DNA from: Mucidula mucida
Lineage: Eukaryota > Basidiomycota > Agaricomycetes > Agaricales > Physalacriaceae
Assembly: GCA_015501055.1 (NCBI GenBank)
Contig: JADNYV010000157.1
Coordinates: 23,675 to 87,674, forward strand
Direction of reading: 5' to 3'
DNA: 64,000 nucleotides
A program made the translations under genes and the position numbers. Below, piece by piece: positions 57,786-64,000 of the stretch. The first letter of the stretch is position 1. The number at the start of each line of letters is the position of its first letter. A model generated the notes under the pieces. It searched no databases. It was not told where the DNA came from and saw only the letters and a list, made by a program, of their open reading frames with translations.

Positions 57786-58807
57786 ATGTTGGATCGACTG
57801 TGGGGATCATGCACTTTTAGACTTCATCAAGTCTATGCAGTTCATCAAGTCCTGAAAAGGGCGATTGGCAGGATTTTTGAATTACTTCCATTTCGTCGAC
57901 TTTGGTCAATCCGCGTACGTCGACTCTCCAATGTCCGTTTTGGGCAGAGATTAACTATACTGTGAAGCATCGGGACCCTTTCAAGCCGTCAGAAGAGGAC
58001 ATTGACGCGGTACTAAAACGCCTCGATGCAGTCAAGGCACTGTCCACCTCACCGTTCGACGCATGGTTCGACCTAGGCGAAGGTCAAGGTATCAAGGTCA
58101 GAGCGACCTTGTCCGAGGCGCGTACAATGGAATATCTCCGAAAACATTCCTCAATTCCAATCCCTCGTGTCATCATGGCCTTTGAAAGGGCCGAAGAGGC
58201 CTTCATCGTCACGGAACGAGTGGAAGGAGACACATTACGCAATCTCTGTATGGCTGACGTCCTTGATGAAGGCCAGACTATCAGTATTGCGAAACAGCTT
58301 GCCGGCTACTTGACTGAGCTACACACTCTGGACTCTATACCGGTATCCGAGCGGACCCTGGGCTCGTGGCCAAATGGGCCATTCAGAAATCTTTTCTTTT
58401 ACTGTTCGTGGTCGAGTGCCCCCGTTCCCCTTCCGTCAGTAGCATATCGAACTACCCAGGAATTTCACCAGTATTGGCTGAGTCGACTGCGGCTCACCCC
58501 GAAAGCCTTGAATGCCTTACAAAATGCCATCGATACGGCGCCGCCGCCGGGGCACCCTATACTCTCTCATGGAGACTTGAATGCCAGGAATATTTTGGTC
58601 AAGGATGCCCGGATTGTTGGGATCATTGATTGGGAGACATTTGGGTGGTGGCCGGATTTTTGGGAAACGATGAGCATGCGGAGGGGTGGACGCAACTCTC
58701 CAAAATGGAGGACAGCTATTCCGGCGGTATTTGGGTCTCAGACTGAGATGGAGAGCACATATTCTTCTGCATTGGATGCTTTGACCATGCTTGACATGTT
58801 CCAATAG
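57786..58807 (+). CDS. Aminoglycoside-phosphotransferase (APH/choline-kinase) fold protein
   Basis: Predicted kinase of the fungal APH family; the physiological substrate is not known and drug resistance is not implied. The reliable part is 57950-58807: EARTMEYLRKHSSIPIPRVI, FIVTERVEGDTLRNL, QLAGYLTELHTLD, then the catalytic ILSHGDLNARNILV (Brenner HGDxxxxN) and IVGIIDWETFGWWPDFWE with the metal-binding Asp. The frame is open without interruption to TAG at 58805-58807. The start is uncertain. An ATG at 57786 followed by a 35-nt intron (57915-57949) joins in phase, but that intron is short for this genome; the frame is also open without splicing from 57902, where there is no ATG. It sits next to transposable elements, yet appears intact. 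Confidence 0.8.
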
Positions 58808-59053
58808 GTATTTGTCGGCGGTCCATCTTCTAGTGAAATAGACTCAACTACATACTCTTTCACTGCATTTCTTGCGATGTGAAGCCTCCGTCACCTACTG
58901 CATCGAATGTTGGGGTCTATCGTTCAGCGGTGTCGTGCTCGCCGCGCGATACTTGTTGTAAATGAATAAGGTTGTCTACCACAACGAGGGTATGCGCTAT
59001 GTCAACTAAGTCTCGGGAGCAAAGAAGATTGCACGGCGTCCACGACGACGATC

Positions 59054-59313
59054 TGTTAGAATCCGAGTGTAAGGTGTTAGCACCGTAAAGTCCGATAACG
59101 ATCGGGACGTATGTAGCGATTCTGCTCGTGTCGTCTCCCTCAGTCCGTTTACCACAACCGAGACTGAGGTGAGCTTTCCACACGACACGAGTGGCAACAA
59201 ATGTACTAATTTACCTGTAGCATAGTGTCCTATGTTACAGGTATATAATATCAGTCCGTTTACCACAACCGAGACTGAGCATAGTGTCCTACTTTACAGT
59301 ACGGAAATTAACA
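59054..59313 (+). repeat. 5' LTR of the copia element
   Basis: The 260-bp segment starts TGTTA and ends TAACA, the inverted ends expected of an LTR, and is followed at once by the primer site. It has a TATA-like GTATATAAT near 59241. Inside, a 28-bp sequence (59141-59168) is repeated exactly at 59252-59279, and a 20-bp sequence (59221-59240) recurs with two mismatches at 59280-59299. Confidence 0.75.
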
Positions 59314-59323
59314 GGTTATGGGC
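59314..59323 (+). promoter_or_regulatory. Probable copia primer binding site (half-tRNA-iMet type)
   Basis: GGTTATGGGC directly follows the LTR end. Many copia elements prime from an internal fragment of initiator-Met tRNA, and this matches the complement of its anticodon-stem region over 10 nt. Confidence 0.6.
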
Positions 59324-59425
59324 ATTTCTCTTGACCTCTAGGCAACGAGAATTAGTTTCCAAACCCAACCTAGCCAACACCGAGGACGCCAGCGCGAGAG
59401 CTGAGGAATTTTTTCCCAGCCCAAA

Positions 59426-61484
59426 ATGCCGGGCACCACGCTTCCCGCCGACACAATGCGGCCATCCGTCTCCATTTCCAGCATCCTACACACACGCTTC
59501 ACGTCCGCTAAGCTCGACCGCGGGACCAGTAACTGGCAGGACTGGAATAGGTCCATGCTAAATACCCTCGTTATGTCAGGCAGTCTCGACGGGCACCTGG
59601 ACCTTACCTTCGCATGCCCGGACCAGCCAACAGAGCCCATCGCATATCGCAACTGGAGCATAAATGACCGCGCCATCATCGCGTTCATGGAGGAGAATGC
59701 AGTCGCGGCAGAGCAGAAGGAAATGGCTGTATCCAAACCCAAGGGGGCCAAGGCTGTATACGACGCGCTAAAGGTCCGCCATGAGCAACAAGGGCCAATA
59801 ACACAGATAGGACTACTTTCCCAAGCATTTGCCATTCGCTCCTCCAAATCGAAACACCTCTCTGATACGACACTCGAGCTCCAGACACTAAACGAGCGCA
59901 TATGGAAAATGGGCGTGCCGACCGAGGACCTTTTCCTGACCATCCTCATGGTGAACGCACCCAACGCCCCCGAGCTCAAAAAAGTCCGCAGCGACACGGC
60001 TCACGCCATTAACCGAGCCACCAAAACTGCCCCTTTCAAATCTGAAACCCTCATCCTCGATCTCAACACCGAACAACAGCTCTGGGACAACGATGTCCAA
60101 GCCAGTCAAGACATTGCCCTCGCTGCTGCTGCTGCACCCGCGCAGTCATCTGTACCATCGGGATGTCGTGCATCCGCTGTCCGCTGCGAGAATTCAAAGT
60201 GTTCCAATCCCATCGGGCACACCAAGGTGTACTGCATATCCGAGGGAGGCGGAATGGCTGGAAAATCGATATCGGAATCCATTGCAGCAAAGATAAAAGA
60301 TCGAGACAGTCGTCGGGGTGGATCAAGTGGTGGTGGGAAAGCAAAGAACAAAGATGGCAATCTTTCCTTCCGAACTGGGAGTGATGGACGGGCATACCTG
60401 ATTGATGTCGCCTCCGGATCCGCATTCCTGCTGTCAGATGCCCCGGCAAAGGAGGAGTTTACCGCCTTGGCGTCTGCTTTCCTGACATCCATCGAAACTC
60501 CTGCCGACAGAGTTGAATACGAAGGATGGCTCGCCTTTGAGGACACTATCAAATCATCAGTGGACTGGAATAAGCACCATCAAACCGTTGACATCGCCAA
60601 CTTGACCATTGCACCACTCTCCCAACCAACCCGGACGCACATTCTGAGCATGGAAACCCATCCATTTTGGCTTGACACGGCCACCACCACCCACATCTCA
60701 CCCAAACACTCAGACTTCGTAATACTGTACCCCGTTCCTCCCCATACCGTCTGAGGAGTTGGCGGGTCATGTATTCATGGACTTGGACACGGAACAGTCA
60801 AACTTTGTCTTGCAAAAGGCATCTATCTGATTCTTGAGGATGTTCTTTATGTCCCCAATGCCACCGTCCGTCTACTATCCGTGCAAGCACTAGCCCGGTC
60901 ATCCAAAGTTGTCGCACATTTTGATAATGCGGCATGCTGGCTAATGAAGAAAAGTACCGGAGCCGTTATCGCTCGAGGCACCCTTTCTCCATCCCGTAAC
61001 CTCTACCTCCTCAATCTCAGCTCATCAACGCGCATTGAGCATGCTTTAGCTGCAACTTCAACCTCTGTTCCCATGCAGACCTGGCACAACCGCTTCGGAC
61101 ATCCTAATTTCTTTGCTCTCAATGACATGGTCATAGATAAGATGGTTGAAGGTATGCCTATCGATAACTCTGTCCCCCCGCACACTTGCCAATCATGCAT
61201 TCTTGGAAAGCAAAAAAAGACACCTGTACTAAAGATGAGGCAGGAGGGGCATAGAGCAACAAGAGCGGGCAAGATTATATGGGCAGACTTATCTGGAGCG
61301 CATGCTGTAACTTCACGCACTGGAAATCAATACATTATGAATCTTGTCGACAATTATACCAGTCGGAACTGGTCCATCCCACTTGCCAAGAAGGATGATG
61401 CATATACTGAGCTGGTAGCATGGGAACTCACTCGAGAGAAAGATATCCTGGGGCTCAAAATTGGGAAGTATCACACTGATAATG
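59426..61484 (+). CDS. Copia gag-protease-integrase polyprotein, 3' truncated
   Basis: One reading frame encodes, in order: a UBN2-type gag (NWQDWNRSMLNTLVMSG, AYRNWSINDRAIIAFMEEN, GAKAVYDALKVRHEQQG), a retropepsin-like site DTATTTHIS at about residues 415-423, the typical GTVKL...LEDVLYVPNA protease end, the GAG_pre-integrase HNRFGHPNFFALNDM with CQSCILGK, and the start of the integrase core with IIWADLSGA and KIGKYHTDN carrying the first two catalytic Asp. A single in-frame TGA at 60752-60754 splits the frame just after the protease motif. The sequence stops at HTDN, where the gypsy LTR begins; the remaining integrase and reverse transcriptase are absent here. No zinc-knuckle is obvious in gag. 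Confidence 0.85.
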
Positions 61485-62015
61485 TGTTATGAATCGCCAT
61501 ATTTTCACATTTTCACATTTTATCATATCTTATCGGGAGGCTTGTCTTATCAACCAACGGACCGTTTCATCATTTGTTTTGTCACCGATCGTACTCCTTT
61601 TCATTACCGAAGCCGTACTCATGTCGGACACACACCCAACACATGGATGACATCATACATGCTGATACCTCATGGACTTCCTATTGTATACACACCACCG
61701 ACACTCGTAGCACACATGGTCGTTTCAGTATTATTAATTACATGCAGTTACCACTCGTATTTAATGGTTTCATGGACTAGTAGCATACAACACTGGGTCA
61801 AGGGCGTGGAGTTATCCCTAGCGGAAACATGTATGAACAAGGAGTCCCAAACACAGGCTTACTAGTATATAAGCAGTAGTATAGTATCATTGTACTTTAG
61901 TTCCGATCTCGTTTATACACCTAGCCTAGCCTAGTTCTACGAACGCGAACGCTTTCTCCCTTAAGTTCTTGCTGTGGTACCTGGTTGAGTCTTGTGGCTT
62001 AGTCAGTCGCTAACA
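61485..62015 (+). repeat. 5' LTR of the gypsy element
   Basis: 531 bp, starting TGTTA and ending TAACA. TATATAAG at 61866-61873 is a well-placed TATA box, followed by the likely transcription start and a short CTAGC repeat near 61920. An open frame of 134 codons inside (61461-61865) is not a gene. Confidence 0.75.
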
Positions 62016-62613
62016 GAAGATCAGAACTACTTTCTACCACCTACCACACATCCCTGATCGTTGATCAGCACTTCGCTGTCTGATCATCGCACATTCCCCT
62101 ATTCCCTTTCCCTGTTTACAGATCGACGGATTCCTAATTCCAGCGCACGTCCGCATACATGTGTATTGGTCCCAGTAGCGCCGGCTAACAGTTAGAGATA
62201 ACTGCCTTGGGTGCTGGAAGTAGCCGCTCTCACGAGAACGAACTTTTGGCAGTTGCACTTCAGTGAGCGCTGTTTACGGGTCAACCCCCGTTCCCAGGAA
62301 AACTTCGGCTTACCTCACACCAGAGGGACGTCGGCTGGGCAATTGCGAACTTGTGACGAGCTCTTGGGCTCCGTAGATATGTAGTCAGTAGTTGGTAAAA
62401 TAGCGTAGACAGTTACGATACCTACCTACTTTACTTACCTTACGATACACACCATCATTCCCCACCCTACCAAGTCCTGGATTCTATCTCAGATCTAGGC
62501 GACTCCTCCTTATTCATCCAAACCTCTATTCCCTCACCCGTTTCATCAAAATCCGCATCTCCATATCCCCACTTTCACCCTTTCACTCTCCAATCCTATC
62601 ACCCCGACTCATC
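62016..62613 (+). other. Leader of the gypsy element
   Basis: About 600 nt of untranslated sequence between the LTR and the gag ATG. A primer site should lie at its very start, but I could not match it to a specific tRNA. A C/T-rich stretch precedes gag. Confidence 0.5.
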
Positions 62614-64000
62614 ATGTCCAACGAAGCACCCGAAACCGCTCCTCACACACCCGCTCATCACGCCAATGTTGAAATCAAAGGCCGATCCCTTGTCAACAAG
62701 CCTTACGACTATGACGGGGACAAGTCCAAGTACAAGAGCTGGTGGCGATCAATGTTCACATACATCCGTGACAAGAAGAACAACCTCACATCTGACTCCA
62801 AAAGGATTGATGTTGTTCTCTCCTACATCCGAGGAGATCACGTAGATGCATGGGTCCAGAACTACTCGGACCAGAACTTCGACGAGGAAGAAGAGGAATG
62901 GACAGTCTCTTGGACGGAGTTCAAGGAAGACTTGAAGGAGCGATTTGTGGATTCCAACCTTGCGCGAGACGCGCAAGACCAGATCGAGCGGTTGCGCCAG
63001 GAGCAAGACACCACTCAAGATTTTTCCAGAAGTTCGAGGTCCTGCTCACTCAGGCAGAATATTCGAAGGATGACGCATTGTCGTGCGACTTCTTGAGACC
63101 AATGTCAACAAGAAGATCATTGATCAGATCTATGGTAGCCGAGACGGGTTGCCAGAGAAGTACAAGGATTGGAAGCACAGATTCTTCAGATGATCCAGCT
63201 GTGGAGAAGCGGGCGGCGAGCAAGAGGTCCGGCATGCAGTCCCGATCCCAAGCTCCGCAGACGGCTACATCAGAGCCAATCCTACGAACCCACCCCCAAC
63301 GCCATCACACGACGAGATGCCACTGGTGTTACCTATGGAGGAGCCGGCAGGCCGATGGACATCGACAACGCACGTCGAAGAGGACTTTGTTTCAGCTGTG
63401 GCGAACACGGCCATGTCAGCAGGTTCTGTCCCAAGAAGGGTCGACCCCAGACAATTCGGGGCCTATGGACCGAAATGAATGACGAGGAGAAGAAGAAGCT
63501 GGCCGAAGAATTGGGTTTTGCGAAGCTCCCGCAGTAGACGCAGTCCTGCCGGAGCAGTCATCAAGGGAAAAGTCGTCAGATGCAGAATCTATTTATAGTA
63601 CTGGTACTGATACACCTAAAATATCATCGACGACTTCACCAACAAAACCTGCGAAAGAAAGATTTGAGCCAAACACACCCGAGTGGATCGCACAACGGCT
63701 AAGAGAGGATGACGTGCAGAGAGCAGTGGGAATTTTGAGAGCATGGATGCCGGAGCGGAGAGAGAGAGAAGCGACGGAGGAGAAGGTGATGGCGATCAGA
63801 GCGTTGACAAAAGAAGCCGCGGTGGAAGTTGTGACGGAGTTGAAAAAGTCGAGGAAGTACATCCGGGGAACAAAGGGGCAAGACATGAAACTCCGAGTAA
63901 CCATAGAGAGCGTGTACACAGGCTCTGAATGGGAATGAGTGCCCTTCTTGACAGCGGAGCAACGGGTTCTTGCGTCAATAAAGAATTCGTCGAGAAGAAA
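62614..64000 (+). CDS. Gypsy gag and start of protease (3' end outside the window)
   Basis: ATG at 62614 (MSNEAPETAPHTPAHHANVEIK). Retrotransposon gag core: PYDYDGDKSKYKSWWRSMFTYIRD, YIRGDHVDAWVQNY, WTEFKEDLKERFVDSNLARDAQ. The nucleic-acid binding zinc knuckle is CFSCGEHGHVSRFC at about 63389-63430. A Glu/Lys/Arg-rich linker follows, then MKLRVTIESVYTGSEWE and, after a shift of frame at about 63937, LLDSGATGS with the retropepsin Asp at 63950. Frame changes in gag near 63025 (a T5 run that would need six), 63083 and 63190 mean it is not readable as one open frame; some may be sequence error, others decay. Reverse transcriptase and integrase lie beyond the window. Confidence 0.8.

Larger units (their letters stand above)
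59054..61484 (+). mobile_element. Ty1/copia LTR retrotransposon, 5' part, interrupted by a gypsy insertion
   Basis: Begins with a 260-bp LTR, then a half-tRNA primer site, then a gag-protease-integrase frame that is cut at 61484 by the LTR of another element. No reverse transcriptase or 3' LTR is seen before the insertion; they may lie beyond the window on the far side of the gypsy element, or be lost. The five bases before the LTR are CGATC. Confidence 0.85.
61485..64000 (+). mobile_element. Ty3/gypsy LTR retrotransposon, 5' part, runs off the window
   Basis: 5' LTR (61485-62015), untranslated leader, gag with a zinc knuckle, then the start of protease at the window edge. It is inserted inside the copia integrase in the same orientation. 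The five bases just before the LTR are TAATG, so a matching TAATG would be expected after the 3' LTR outside the window. Confidence 0.85.

Noticed and set aside
57786..58807. Antibiotic-resistance gene acquired from bacteria
   Set aside because: The APH fold is widespread among fungi as an endogenous family; nothing in codon use or flanks indicates recent transfer.
60752..60754. Selenocysteine reading of the copia TGA
   Set aside because: Fungi of this group lack selenoprotein machinery as far as known, and no SECIS-like structure was evident.
61461..61865. 134-codon open frame
   Set aside because: Lies almost wholly inside the gypsy LTR and starts in the interrupted copia integrase; no protein-like features.
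1..64000. CRISPR arrays, tRNA, rRNA or bacterial operons
   Set aside because: No regularly spaced repeats, no clear cloverleaf sequence found by eye, and the gene structure is plainly eukaryotic. A tRNA scan was not possible, so a missed tRNA cannot be fully excluded.

Overview
This window is chromosomal DNA of a filamentous basidiomycete, most likely an Agaricomycete. Genes are close together, lie on both strands, and are cut by many short introns (mostly about 45-60 nt, GT-AG, with a few GC-AG). The proteins are fungal housekeeping proteins plus families typical of mushroom-forming fungi: a DUF6534 seven-helix membrane protein, a Crinkler/RHS-like P-loop protein and a RecQ-like helicase relic.

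Layout. 1-20 kb: the 3' part of the V-ATPase proteolipid gene (VMA3, with a 13-nt microexon); a 7.3-kb BRR2 spliceosomal helicase gene on the minus strand; ATP synthase subunit g with an 11-residue tandem repeat; an HMG-box regulator; a decayed RecQ-like helicase; a NOL8/Nop8-type ribosome biogenesis protein. 20-34 kb: RPS10, phosphopantothenoylcysteine synthetase (CAB2), RPP0, the Crinkler/RHS-like gene, a short-chain dehydrogenase, complex I NDUFS2, the DUF6534 protein, a small one-helix protein and RPS28. 34-57 kb: an inositol 5-phosphatase with two large insertions, a Saf4/CCDC130 splicing factor, an ARID protein of SWI/SNF (SWI1-like), a VTT-domain membrane protein, a Zn(II)2Cys6 regulator, RPC40 (AC40), a ZNG1/CobW metallochaperone GTPase, a J-domain protein and a full-length CWH43 GPI-lipid remodelling gene. 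57-64 kb: a repeat-rich tail with a CCGTACC-type palindrome cluster, an aminoglycoside-phosphotransferase-fold gene, a Ty1/copia element with its own 5' LTR and half-tRNA primer site, and a Ty3/gypsy element inserted inside the copia integrase and running off the window.

There is no operon-like organisation. Several genes share broad processes: splicing (BRR2, SAF4), ribosome production (NOL8, RPS10, RPS28, RPP0, RPC40), mitochondrial energy metabolism (ATP20, NDUFS2) and chromatin/transcription (SWI1, HMG, Zn2Cys6).

A caution for users: at least nine genes, including essential ones such as RPP0, RPC40 and NDUFS2, carry single-base frame breaks, mostly in or beside short homopolymer runs, while the residues on both sides stay perfectly family-like. 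This looks like uncorrected consensus error rather than gene death, although BRR2, SWI1 and the 5-phosphatase read through cleanly. Exon coordinates were deduced by eye from splice signals and frame continuity, without alignments.
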